Assembly (NCBI GenBank): GCA_024138025.1
Contig: JAMXBD010001370.1
Span: forward strand, 124,001-188,000
Reading direction: 5' to 3'
Length of the DNA stretch: 64,000 nt
Source of the DNA: Combretum micranthum
Lineage: Eukaryota > Streptophyta > Magnoliopsida > Myrtales > Combretaceae
A program made the translations under genes and the position numbers. The notes under the pieces were generated by a model, which did no database searches, was not told where the DNA came from, and was given only the letters and a program-made list of their open reading frames with translations. Of the stretch, positions 1 through 12,150 are shown in pieces. Positions within the stretch are counted from its first letter, which is position 1; every line of letters starts with the position of its first letter.

Positions 1-2331
1 ATGAATTTCTCAAAGTCTGAACCGTAACCCAAATCGTCATATAACTCGTCTCCATTACTGCAAAGCAGCAAAAGTAAGCCAAAGACCTAGTACACAATAA
101 CAAAATACAAGAATAAGTTATCAAGCCCAAACTTAAATCAAATGGAATGCATCAATAGACAAGTGATTATCTTATTAAGTTTTCTTTTACAAAACAACAA
201 GAGGGTATTCAAATCCCAGGATCACGCTTTGGGAATTTAGGGATCCTGAGTAACAGTAGCTGCTCAGGAGTTAATATAAGCAGTCCGAATACTTATATCT
301 CCTATATCTATTCCATAAAGAAAATAGCTTCATTTAAGGTTCAAAAGTCGTTCCCCGACTCTACTTAAACTCAATCCACAACATGAGCTTAGTTCACAAG
401 TTCCCATAAACTTTGAACTAAACCATGGTATTTCCTCCTAAGTTTAAGTAAACATTACTCGGATACTATTCCCCTTATCAGCTACCCACTTAACCAAAAT
501 GGATCGCTATTGCATCATAGCGTACCATAGCATCATGGCTTAGGTTAAGCGCCTAACTAACATGTCATTGCATCATGACAGGTTTGCTGCTCGTCGGACC
601 AGATTAAACAGCGTAATAGACATTGTTCATCAAAACATTAAGCTGAATTGAATTAAATCAAATTAGAGATGCCTAGCCGTAGCAAACAACAAACAAGTTA
701 TTGTGTATCTAAACCCGATAGTATATCACTATATTCACTCGGAGAGGAACTAACCGAAGAACCTTTAACTGAAATAAGAATATCAAAACAATCAATTATT
801 GAATGTAGAATTCACACAATATATATATATATATATCACAATCCTAGATTAATTATACAAAGAGATTCAATAAGCTTTGCATATAGTTTTAATATCTAAT
901 TCATGCATAAAACATGTTTATGTAGCTCATATAATCATTAGGAGATCATATAGGAAGTAAAGATTGAAGATTGAAGAAGTTTGAATTTGAAAAACTCAAT
1001 GGATACGCGACCTTCCTACACAGGCAAAATTTGAATGAACGCCGACAGCGTGGGAAATATACGCTGGCGGCATTTCATCCGGCGTTAAATATATTGATTC
1101 TGTTCCAATCCAACACCGCTATACGCCGGCGGCATTGAAGCCCTAATGGCCGGTGTACCTTTTGAAAAATAAATGCTGGCAAAGTTTTCTTGCAAAAGCC
1201 GGCGGTGTTTAAAGCAGCTTAAAAAAATCGATTCTGTTCACTTCCAACACCGCCTCTATGCCGGTAGCGTTGAAGTGCCAGATGTCGGCATTCATTCAAA
1301 AACAGATCTATTCGTAAAGAACTCATTTCCCCTGTTTTGCACTTTGCAAATTTCTAACTTATAACACTTTTAATCCTTCTTCAATTTCATTTTTAGCTTC
1401 ATATACTATCTCCTATCTACACTAATCAATCGTAGCAACTTAGAACATTAATCAACACATTAAATCACTTCAAATCCCATTCCTCTTATCCTCAACTTCA
1501 ACTACTCAATTCAACATTATTCCTTCCCAACACTTCATATAACTACTACAACACATAAACAAATTCACACACTAACAAAACAATCCAATCTATATCAATG
1601 CATGAACCAAACCACTCAAAAGACATTAAACTCATTCTACCAAATTTTTCACATAAATACTATAAGAAAGAAAATAAAAAAAAAAAAAGCTATACTTGTA
1701 TTAGCTCACATGAGTAAGCCTTGGCTTGGAGAGATTTTTGATTGAAGGAGCTTTGTTTTATCCTTTGGTTTAGGGTTTGGAATTTAGAGGAAAGAAAAAG
1801 AGAAAAGGAAAGAAAGAAGATGAAAATTCGTATGGAATGAGAGGGTTGCCAAAAGAGGGCTTAATTAAGCAAATTTTGGACTTATTATCATCTTAAGTTT
1901 GACTTTTAAGGCATAATAGACTTTGGGTTGAATTTGGGTTAATTTAGGGCTCATTTGAGTGCAATTTAGGCATGAAAATTGGGCTTAATTAAGTAAATTT
2001 TCTGTCAACTATTTCTTAAACAAATCAAAAGTTGGTTTTGTAAATTTAAACATAAAAAAAACATATTAATGCATAAAAGACACAAATATTAATTATACTA
2101 TACACACGTTAATATATATAAAACAATGACATTAATTTCATTACACATGCAAAATAACACATGTGTAACGTTCAAGATATACTAACTTAGACACATTTAA
2201 ACTATTACCAAACATGACTCTCATAAATCAACATGCTCATATAGTTCAATAATTAAGACAAATAAAACATATACATAGAAGTTAAATAGAAATTAAATTT
2301 AGATCATTTCATGATGATTGCAAATTTGACA
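1..2331 (-). mobile_element. LTR-like copy, left arm of a large inverted repeat (truncated by window edge)
   Basis: This is non-coding LTR-like sequence read on the minus strand. Segments match the right arm (2340-4874) in reverse complement and in the same order: 1-60 with about 4375-4440, 225-290 with 4175-4240, 540-560 with about 3850, the CpG-rich block 1030-1300 with 3190-3440, and 1690-1900 with 2540-2800. A pyrimidine-rich leader on the minus strand (about 1860-1690) suggests transcription leftwards. The minus-strand start may be TGTCAAATTT at 2331, but no target duplication can be checked because the other end lies outside the window. A (TA)n tract sits at about 817-836. Confidence 0.6.
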
Positions 2332-2339
2332 CTCCGACC

Positions 2340-4874
2340 ACCTCTTATAGATTGGATTAAGCAAAGACAACAACAAGATTCAGAAAGTGTGAAGATAATA
2401 AGCTATGGTAAATATATGTAGGATAATAGTTTATTTATATATCAATTATTATGTTAATGCAAATGGTTGTTGTGGTAATTAATACTTGATGAATTAAGTT
2501 TATTTTAAGCTAAGTTTGTAGTCTTCAACTTAGCAATTTTTTTTGCCCTCTTAAGCCCAAATCCAATCCCAATTAAGGCCTAAAGCCTTTCCCAAATCTA
2601 CCCCCAAAAGTCAATATTAATATGGATAAACATCAAAGCCTATCTGTATACTTTAGACAATCCAAAACAGAACAAAAGAGAAGAAATTCGTAACTCCTCT
2701 AAGACCAAAATTTCCAACATCCAAACTAAGCTTTCTTAAACTCAACACACCAAGAATCCTTCCCCAAGCCTCATATATACATTAAGGTAAGTTTATTTAA
2801 TGTTTAAAGTGCTTTATTTCTCTTTAATCCATGAATTTTTCTGTGCATGATGAAATATATGTGTATTGTTATTTTGTGAACTTGAGATAGCTTAAGACTT
2901 GTTATGGAAGTGCAAAAATGGTATTGAGTTGTAGTGTGATGAGAGATTGTTATTATTGAGTTGTTTTGATGAGCGAATTCATGTTGGAGTAGTGGAAATG
3001 AAGTAAATGAAATCATTGTGTTTTGTATGTTTTAATGGTTGAGGAATGAGCTTTGTATTTCATTGATGTTAGAAGGAAGTTTATGTATGTTAGATGATAT
3101 AGGGTTCTTATGCCATGTATTAGGAAGGTTATATTGTGGTTTGGAATGAGTTGGAAGAGTTAAATGTAAAAAAATTTGTGTTTGAAAAACGGAGGAATTC
3201 TGCAACTCAAATTGCAGTGTACGTCGCCTCGTATGTCGCCGGCGTTAGAATTCTGACTTCTGATCTTTTGAAATTTTTCTTTAACGCTGTCGGTGTTAAG
3301 GTTGAAATTGCCGGTGTAAAGACTCAAAGGTTCTGTACATAATGCATTCTTCTTAACGCCGTCTTAAATTCCGCCGGCATATAATCCTATAACGTCGGCG
3401 TTAAGGTTTGCATTGCCAGTGTTGATTGCGGGCATAGACTTTATAAATTTCAAATTTTCTAACTTTTTCCAACATCTTCCAATACATGATATATGACTTC
3501 TTAATCAAAAATTTGCTATATATATATATATATATATGTTATGTGATGACTTTGGATTGTTTTTATATAAGATTCAATAATTTTCCTAAGTTTTAGTCTA
3601 GTGAATATAAGCTTGACTTAGGATAGTAATGTGATATAGTTGATTCATGTGGAACAAAGATAGATACTCAGTTGGAGATTCCCGTCGATTCTCAATTCGA
3701 ACCAGGCACACAATACTTTGATTGATTGTTGAATAGGATAGGCATATACCAATTTGACCTTAATCAAAGAATAATGAAAGATATTGAAATTAGTTGTTCT
3801 TTACGTCATTAAATCCGGATCCAAGGAGTGACAATCTTGTCATGATAAAATGGCACGGTAGTTTAGGCACTTAACCCAATCTTTTGTCATGATGCAATGA
3901 CTCCAATCCCTGATGCAATGGTTCACTATAATGCAATGGTGGTTTATCTTAATGGCTAAGTGGATAGCTAATGGGGTTGACTATATCGATGTATTCTCTA
4001 CTTAGGCTCGGGAGGAATAATATGTTTTAGTTCATGGGTATGAGACTGTTGAACTAATTGATATTATAGACCGGGATAAGTGGAGTGTATAAAGGAGTGT
4101 AAATCCTAGGTGACGCTATTAATATTCTTTATCGATTAGATATAGAAGATATAGATATCTGGTCTATCTATATCAACCCCCTGAGTAGCTGCTGTTACTC
4201 AAGACCCCAGAATTCCCAAGCTTGAATCGGAGTTTGAATACTCTAGTGTTGTTTTACTCACTTAACTAAAGATAATGAAGTTGTGGTGATTTATTGCATT
4301 GCATTTAGTTAAGTGTATGTGACATATGTATTTGTTTGCACTATTATGTATTGGGCCTTTGGCTCATACTGCTATCTTGCAGTAACTTTGATGATGAGCT
4401 CTATGACGATATGGGCTATGGGACTGACTGGGAAGACTCTATGGATGACTAGGAGAGAGACCTAGTATATGCTTAGGATTCCTTTTAATGTATTTTTGTG
4501 AAGTTATAGGCTTGTTTGTTAAGCTTTAGAATGTATTTTTTTTTATTTGAATTTATTTGTAATGTAGCTGGTTTGTAAGTAAGATTTCTATGTTTATGTG
4601 ATCCTTGGGAAGTTGTAATGTATATATATATATATATATATATGAAGTATGTCTTGTATATAGGTGATGACCCACTACTTATGTAGTAGTAGTGTTTTCT
4701 AGTTTAAATCATGTGAATATTATATTTGTTTTAAACAGGCAGCCATTACAAACACCTCTTTTTAAGACGATTTTACGTATAATACTTGAATATTGTTCCT
4801 AATATTTGGGTATTATGTGTGGTCGGGAGATTTGGCACATTTAATATATGGGTTAAGTGGGTCGGGTCTTTACA
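2340..4874 (+). mobile_element. LTR-like copy, right arm of the inverted repeat
   Basis: This is the plus-oriented partner of the left arm. It ends with GGGTCTTTACA at 4874, a terminus of the TG...CA type close to those of copies A and B. It has a pyrimidine-rich leader at about 2640-2790, a CpG-rich block at 3190-3440, and U5-like text (ttactcactt, then ttgcag) at 4250-4390. (TA)n tracts occur at about 3518-3537 and 4620-4644. The 5' boundary is uncertain: CCTCT follows the right end at 4875-4879 and also occurs at 2341-2345, but the next bases there are TATAG, not TG. Confidence 0.55.
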
Positions 4875-4879
4875 CCTCT

Positions 4880-6060
4880 AAACATGGAAAATAAAATAGA
4901 TAGACCAATTGAAAGTATGATACATGTGAATTAGACAAAAATTTTACTTTTTTGGAAAATGAAAATGAGATGAGGAGGTGTGGAAAAGGAGAGATAAGTC
5001 AAAAAAAGAAGAGATGACAGAACTTGTAAATATGGGAGAAGAATGAGAAAATTTGGTCAAAACTTAAATTTGAGTTTAATATGATAGAATATAATTGACA
5101 TAATAATATCAGAGAGAGAGATGGAGTAGTAAATAAAATGTATCTAAGTTATTTTTTAATATAGATTAAATATTTTTTGCTTAATATAGTTTAATAGATA
5201 ATAATTTATTATTTTCATATAGAATTAAATATTATTAAGAACTTTGTTGAATGAAGTCTCTATTAAGATGGGAGATTTCTAAAAGAAAATTACTCAAATT
5301 GTTGATTTGTAAATTTCAGAACGTGTAAAGAAGAGCACAATTTTTATATGAGATTCTTAGCCTAGACTCTTGTGCTAAGAACCTTACCCTAAAAGTTTTT
5401 TACTCATAACAAGGAGTTCCTACCTAAGTATAATTCATAATTAAACACCGATTTTTAATAATAAAAGTGTTTATGGTATAAAATTAATAAATATATATAA
5501 ATACCAAATAAATCAATAAAATGCTTGTATATCAACCTAAAAAAGAAAATTACCTAAATATAAATGATATAATTTTGATTATATAATTATCAATGCAAAA
5601 TTACATATAATATATACGATTTTATTTTTGACAAATAAATCACATTAACGATATGAAATTTAACAATATATTATAATTGAAAATTACTATATAAAATGCA
5701 ATTTATCGCTATATGAATGCGATTTATGTGCAAATACATAAATCGTGTTTACGTGAATTTGCAATGGCATTTTGGTAAGTATTTTTATATAATTTATATG
5801 TGTAATTTTCATCTTGATAAGTGAAGAATAAGACAATTTCCTTTAAAATAAAACAAGCAGATGACGCACCGTGATACGTGTACAAATAAAACAACCCAAC
5901 ATATATATAAATTAAATAGATATATTGTTTTAACAGGTTGGAAGAGAACAACCTTAACTAAACATAGAAATTAGGAAATTAATTGCAAATCATATTACAA
6001 ATCATAATTACAATTGTATTTTCCACATGTAACTTCTCCATATTGGATAATTGTCATGCA
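4880..6060. other. AT-rich intergenic stretch, no gene seen
   Basis: I see no conserved reading frame or RNA gene here. The short open frames (for example 5724-5951 on the minus strand) are low-complexity and AT-driven. Confidence 0.6.
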
Positions 6061-6066
6061 TAAATA

Positions 6067-6078
6067 TGGTATCAGAGC
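6067..6078 (+). other. Primer-binding-site-like motif (initiator tRNA-Met complement)
   Basis: TGGTATCAGAGC is the standard plant LTR-retrotransposon primer-binding site complementary to tRNA-iMet. Here it follows a TGTCATGCA stretch by six bases. No coding region follows and no LTR pair is visible, so at most it marks a retroelement remnant upstream of the tandem repeat. Confidence 0.4.
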
Positions 6079-6125
6079 TTTAGATCAGTATATAAAGATA
6101 CATATTTAAGTTAAAAAAGGAAAAA

Positions 6126-7340
6126 ACAATATTTATTCAACCCTTATTTAATTATATTCAAACCCTATTAAATTTCATGATTTTAGGGATACTAAAAATA
6201 TTTTACGCGTATATGCTCAAAAAAGAAAAGAATATATTTATTCAACCCTATTTAATTCTATTCAAACCATATTTAATTTCATGATTTTAGGAATACCAAA
6301 AATATTTTACGCGGAAAAGACTATATCTATTAACCCCTATTTAATTCTATTCAAACCTTATTTAATTTCATTGTTTCAAAGATATTAAAAATATATTTAC
6401 GCCCATTTGCTAAAAAGGAAAAGACTATATCTATTCAACCCCTATTTAATTATATTCAAACTCTATTTAATTTTCATGATTTCATAGATACGAAAAAATT
6501 TTATGCCCTTATGTTAAAAACATTATATTAAAAACATTCACACTAAAAATATTTATACTAAACGGGGTAGTTTTACTTTAATAGTATAGATAAAAAAGAA
6601 AAAACTTTAAACAAAAGTCTCTATTTATATAGTGAATCAAGGATACTTTTTTTATTTTTTATTTTTGCTAGCTAGCAACTTATGGATCTAATGAAAATTA
6701 TGAATTAAAAAAGATTATGTCTATTCAATCCCTATTTAATTCTATTCAAACCTATTTAATTTCATGATTTCAGATACTAAAAATATTTTAGGCACATATG
6801 CCAAAAAAGAAATATGCTATATCTATTCAACCCGTATTTAATTCTTTCAAACCCTATTTAATTTCATGATTTCAAGAATATCAAATAAATTTTACGTGGA
6901 AAATACTATGTCTATTCAACTCTTATTTAATTTCATGATTTCAAAGATATCAAAAATATTTTATGTGTAAAAGATTATGTCTATTCAACCTGTATTTAAT
7001 TCAAATCTTATTTAATTTCATGATTTCAAAGATACCAAAAATATTTCACATCCATATGCTAAAAAATGAAAATGCTATGTCTATTCAACCCTATTTAATT
7101 ATATTCAAACTCTATTTAATTTTCATGATTTCATAGATACGGAAAATATTTATGCCCATATGCGTAGGATATTATATTAAAAATATTTACTGAAGATAGA
7201 GTGATTTTGCTTTAATAATATAGATAAAAAATAAGAAAAAAAAAACTCTAAACAGAAGTCCTGTTTATATAGTAACTCAAGATACTTTTTATTTTTTTTT
7301 TGCTAGCTAGCACTTATGGATCTAATAAAAATTATGTATA
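6126..7340 (+). repeat. Two-level (higher-order) tandem repeat upstream of the C2 gene
   Basis: Nine degenerate monomers of roughly 70-105 bp each contain 'ctattcaaccc', 'tatttaatt', 'tttcatgattt' and 'aaaatatttta'. They begin near 6135, 6240, 6328, 6432, 6722, 6823, 6913, 6982 and 7082. They form two blocks, each closed by the same tail of about 200 bp carrying GCTAGCTAGC and 'acttatggatctaat' (near 6668 and 7302). The higher-order period is therefore about 630-650 bp. The array ends about 640 bp before the start codon of the downstream gene. Confidence 0.85.
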
Positions 7341-7690
7341 TCTAAGGATATAGATGTTGATAAAAATTTATAATATATTGACATATTATGACTTAGTAAG
7401 AAAGAAAATATGATATTAATTATAGATATTATGATTTTCTTATATGAACATAATAGGAAAAATACAAAACATAATGTTTTGAGGTGGTATTTTTTCCGGT
7501 TACTCGTATTTGCGAAGATCCTCCCCTTTCGTTTCTATATCTGCTCTTAATTACAGCACATCAGCGGGGGACTATACCATCTTCTTTTCTTTTTAATAAT
7601 TATTTTCTTCCTTCTTTTGCTTTGACTCTTCTCCTCTTTAACCCCTACCGACCACAAACGCAAAGCACAACCAAACGCAACACCAAACTC

Positions 7691-7741
7691 ATCAACGTTC
7701 ACTCTCACTCACTCACTCACTCTCTCTCTCTCTCTCTCTCT
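7691..7741 (+). repeat. Pyrimidine microsatellite in the 5' leader of the C2 gene
   Basis: An (ACTC)n run grades into a (CT)n run of about 20 bases, some 235 bp before the start codon. CT-rich tracts are common in plant core promoters and 5' UTRs. I infer that the transcribed leader lies within about 7600-7975, but no clear TATA box fixes the transcription start. Confidence 0.6.
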
Positions 7742-7975
7742 TTTTCTATACCCAAATAACGGCATATTTGGTATTTTCTCTCTTTCTCTCACAGAACACA
7801 ATACAAAGCGAAACAACATCCAAGGAGAACAATCAGAAAACCAAAAGCCCACATTACAAAACCCTCGTAATTTTCCTTGAAGATCCCACCTTTATAGATT
7901 TACACTAAGTTTTACTTCATATTTTATACAACCAAACCCTTTTTCAGATTCTGGTTCTTTTTTAAATCCAAGAAA

Positions 7976-10900
7976 ATGGTGGTAAGAATGATAAAGTGGC
8001 GACCTTGGCCTCCTGCGCTTGTTTCAAGAAAGTACGAGGTAACGTTAGTCATAAAGAGTCTAGAGGGAGGTGGTGATTTGGTGCGTGAAGGTGTTGGGAG
8101 TGAGCTCAAGTGGACGGTGGAGATCAGGTGGAAAGGAACAGCTAAAGTGGCTTTAATGAAATCTTTAAGGCGTATGCGTGTTCCCCTTAAGAGGAATTTC
8201 ACTAGAGAAGAAGGGATTAGTGAAAACGGTATCGTGTATTGGGATGAGGAGTTTCACAGTGTGTGTGATTTCTCAGTTTGTAAAGAGAAAGAGAGTGGTC
8301 AAAATAGTAATTATAATGTGTTTCTGTTTCATCCTTGGGAAATTGGTTTTACTGTGTTTAATGTGAGTAAATCTTAATCTTCACTCTTCTTATCTTTTTG
8401 GAATGAAATTCTCGTTTGATGTTGTTGCTTTTTTATTTATATTTTAATTGGATTTTGTTCAATTGTGTGTTTTGCTTGGTTCATCATAAAGAAGAGGACT
8501 ACGTGATGGATGAGAAATGATAATTCTGTGTCAACGTGGTGTCTTCGAGACATTATGGATTTGGTCTTGTGTGAGCCAATTTATGGTTAAATATTTAGGA
8601 CTTCGTCTTTAGATTATGTTTTTTGGGATAGCTTGATGAGTGGGGATATTAGGAGCATGTTGTGCCTTTTTTTTTTTTTGTGTTCATAAAGTTTTTTGAA
8701 TGGGATTCAAATGACAGTGATTGGGGTTAGTGATGATAAAGTTTAGATCTATTTGGGTATAATTATTTGTTTTTGGATTTAGATAAGATTTTGTCAGTGT
8801 GTTTTTATGAAGTGAATTGAAGAATGGGACAGAGTGATAGTTATGTATTGGTTGTCTGATATATGTTAGTTTTCCTATCCAGGACGAGATCTTATTGGTT
8901 CCAATTTGATTCTTGCATTAACGCATTAATGTTGGTTTGAAGTAAACCTTCACAAGTCTGCTAGTTGTTCTTGATATTTTTTTCAACTGACTTTTTAATT
9001 TTTGATGCAAACCTATAAAAATAGATTTTCAGATATCTGGTATTATTGTTTCGATTTTTCTAACTTTGTATTTTGTGCATCCTTTCATGCTTTTAAATGT
9101 GAGACATGTATGCAAGCATATATGCTGTAAAATTGATCGATGATTACTGTATACCCAAATCATTCTTTGCGGTTCTATTACAGGCAACAAACCAATGTTC
9201 AAAGGGTAAGGAAACAGTTGTTGGAACAGCATCTATAAATATTGCTGAATATGCTTCTCTGAGTGAGCAGAAAGAACATGAACTGAGTATCCCTCTGACA
9301 CCATCTGAATGTGCTGGAAATGCTTCTTTATCACTTATTGTAAGTATTCTGAGCTGTTGTCATGTAAATCTGCCCACTTTGGCTGTTTGATTATTTGTTT
9401 ATGCAAATTTATAAGCTCATCACAGGATTTCCTGCTTAAACATGTAGTTTCATTTATTTTTTCTTGTTTTGTGCAGATATCTGTTAATTTAGTAGAATTG
9501 CTGGGTATCCATGAAGCAATGGATTCTGCACAGAGCCCAAATTTACCTGTTGTTTCTCCATCCCCATCGAGGGAAACTATTCCAGCTAAAAAGGATGAGG
9601 TATTTGCTTTTAAAGCTGGTCTTAAAAAAGTGATGAACTTCACAGAATATGTATCTACCAGAAGAGCAAAAAAGGTTTGCCAGGAGGAAGAGGTCAGTGA
9701 GGGAAAAGATTCTGCTCAGAGTGAGAATGCTGATGATAGTTATCCCTTTGACTCTGATTCATGGGAAGATTCAGATGGAGGAGAATCAGATGAGACTAAA
9801 GAAGATATGAATGCCCGGAAATCGTTCAGCTATGGCTCCCTGGCCCATGCAAATTGTGTTGGAAGCTCATTTTACACAAGTTTGAGGATGAGTGGGGAAA
9901 ATGAAGATTTGATTTATTTCAGCAACCACAGATCAGATATGGAGTTCTTGCGCACTGAGGAATCAGCTGCACCTTCTACTGAGCAACTAAACCTGTACAA
10001 TCCTAAACGTAGTATATTATCTTGGAGGAAACGAAAGCTGAACTTCAGAACCTCAAAAGTAAAGGGAGAGCCATTGTTGAAGAAGGCTTATGCTGAGGAA
10101 GGCGGTGATGACATTGATTTTGATCGTCGCCAGCTCAGTTCAGATGAATCACTCGAATCTGGGGTAAGAACCACTTTTTGGTCTCTTGCTTTTAATCTTA
10201 TATTATTAGTAGTAGTAGTAGTATAAATTTCAATGCACAGTTGCCATGTTGTTTACTTTGTGATGGTAATTCTTTGGGAACTTGTAACTAAATAATAAAA
10301 AGTTCTTAAACTATCTGAAAAAAGGAAAAATAAAAAATAAAAAGATGATCATAAGTTTTTTCCCTACCAATATCGAGAGATTAGGTGTGACATTGATTTT
10401 TTCTCAAAGTAGTCATGGTGATAGAAGGCTTTAACCATCCATAGTAGCTAACACCATATGTTTTCTTTTTTTCCAGTGGTATAAGATAGATGAGGATTCA
10501 TCTGCACATTGCTCTTCAGCATCTGAATTCGGAGATGATAATTTTGCTGTTGGTAGTTGGGAGAGAAAAGAAATAATCAGCCGTGATGGGCATATGAAGC
10601 TTCAAACTGAGGTTTTCTTTGCTTCAATTGACCAACGGAGTGAGCAGGCGGCAGGTGAGAGTGCTTGTACTGCTCTAGTTGCTGTCATTGCTGATTGGTT
10701 TCAGACAAACCCAAACTTGACACCCATCAAGTCCCAGTTTGATAGTTTGATTAGGGATGGATCATTAGCATGGAGAAATTTATGTGAGAATGAAAGATAC
10801 AGGGAGCAGTTTCCTGACAAGCATTTTGACCTTGAAACTATTCTTGAAGCTGGAATATGTCCCCTATCTGTTGTTCCTGATAAGTCCTTCATTGGATTTT

Positions 10901-11541
10901 TCATTCCGGATAGCATAGGTGAAGGAAGATTTGACTTCTTGAATGGTGCTATGTCTTTTGATGAAATATGGGATCAGATCACTCATCCTGAGTCAGAAAG
11001 TGAACCCTGCACATACATTGTGAGTTGGAATGACCATTTTTTTGTCCTCAAGGTCGAAGCAGATGCCTATTACATTATTGACACACTAGGAGAGAGACTC
11101 TATGAGGGTTGTACTCAGGCCTATATCTTGAAGTTTGACCATGAAACCTCAATAAGAAAAATCCCAACTACTGAGCAATTGTCTGGTTCAACAGCCAATG
11201 ATCAGCAAATGCAAACATCAACAGGAGAACCTAAGAACCTGTCAAATGAGCAGGTCAGTTCTAACGGGGGCTTAGTCAGTGCAGAGACTATTGCGAATAA
11301 ACTCAGTGAGCCTTCTGAAGATGATGAAGCCGTTGTGACGCTTTTTCAGGGAAAAGATGCTTGCAAGGAATACATAAAGAACTTTTTGGCTGCTATTCCA
11401 ATTAGGGAATTGCAGGAAGATATGAGAAAAGGATTGACTGCATCAAAACCCCTGCATCTCAGGCTACAGATTGAGTTCCACTATACGCAGTTTTCTCAGC
11501 CATCAGGCATGACTGATTCAGTAGTGCAGACTGTAGGATAA
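7976..11541 (+). CDS. NT-type C2 domain protein (EEIG1/EHBP1 N-terminal domain family), 4 exons, 764 aa
   Basis: Exons are 7976-8362, 9184-9339, 9477-10163 and 10477-11541. All introns are GT-AG (donors GTGAGT, GTAAGT, GTAAGA) and all are phase 0, giving 129+52+229+354 residues. Residues 1 to about 195 match the plant NT-C2 domain (start MVVRMIKWRPWP, then FHPWEIGFTVFN, VVGTASINIAEYAS, LSLIISVNLVEL), known in animals from membrane-associated adaptors EEIG1/EHBP1. Residues about 240-275 form an acidic Ser/Asp/Glu-rich linker. Residues about 450-764 form a second conserved module (ESACTALVAVIADWF, DHFFVLK, YYIIDTLGERLYEG). It resembles Arabidopsis At3g11760/At5g04860 from memory. The molecular role is unknown. 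By family it is probably a cytosolic, membrane-recruited adaptor. The reading frame is intact and looks functional. Confidence 0.93.
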
Positions 11542-12150
11542 AATGCATGCACCTTTCAAGCTGTGACAGTCGGGTTAGCTGCCTAGATGCTAATTGTCAA
11601 AATGTAAAGAGTGAGCTTACTAACTTCTTGTTTTGCTCCAGGAGTTAAGTCGTAAAATGTGAAGCTAATTGATGTAGGGAACTCATTTTGAGCTTCTGGA
11701 ACTGGGGTAAAGAGAGATTTATCTTTTTGGCCTTATGTCTCATTTTGTGTATAGGTCTTTATTTTCCAGTGTGTTGTAGTTTTCTGTTCTGTGGATTCTC
11801 TAAAGAGAGAGGTACTGTGTAAATGGAAGTGGTTTCTCTCTTTTTTTATTGATGATTACAAGTTACTACATGCAATTAGCAATGCAAGTGCATATTTGGC
11901 CGCAACATTCTGTTTGGAAATATGATATGAAGCTCTATGCGTCTTGCCCGTGGATGAGCATTATTACACTGGGTGCTGCCTTATTTTTACCTTCCATGAA
12001 AAGTAAGATGCTTGGGGAGAAAGTCGTGCATTTTTGGGACCCAGTTTCTGGTAGTAATTTTCAAAGTGGGTGGATTCATAGCACTAAGTGAGACTAGTCT
12101 TTATCATATAAACTCAAAACTCATGATGAAATAAAACCTTGGTTTTTTGA
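11542..12150 (+). other. 3' UTR and downstream flank of the C2 gene
   Basis: No conserved coding follows the TAA. A possible polyadenylation signal AATAAAA lies at about 12129. U-rich tracts at about 11755-11770 and 11835-11850 could serve an earlier cleavage site. An 80-codon open frame at 11849-12091 shows no family resemblance and is not called a gene. Confidence 0.5.

Noticed and set aside
2341..4879. CCTCT as target duplication of the right-arm LTR
   Set aside because: CCTCT follows the right end, but at 2341 it is followed by TATAG instead of TG, so the match may be chance.
6067..6078. A full LTR retrotransposon starting at the primer-binding-site-like motif
   Set aside because: No LTR pair, polypurine tract or gag-pol similarity follows; tandem repeats occupy the space.
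11849..12091. 80-codon plus-strand open frame after the C2 gene
   Set aside because: It lies in the 3' UTR, has no family resemblance, and the main protein already ends at a normal stop.
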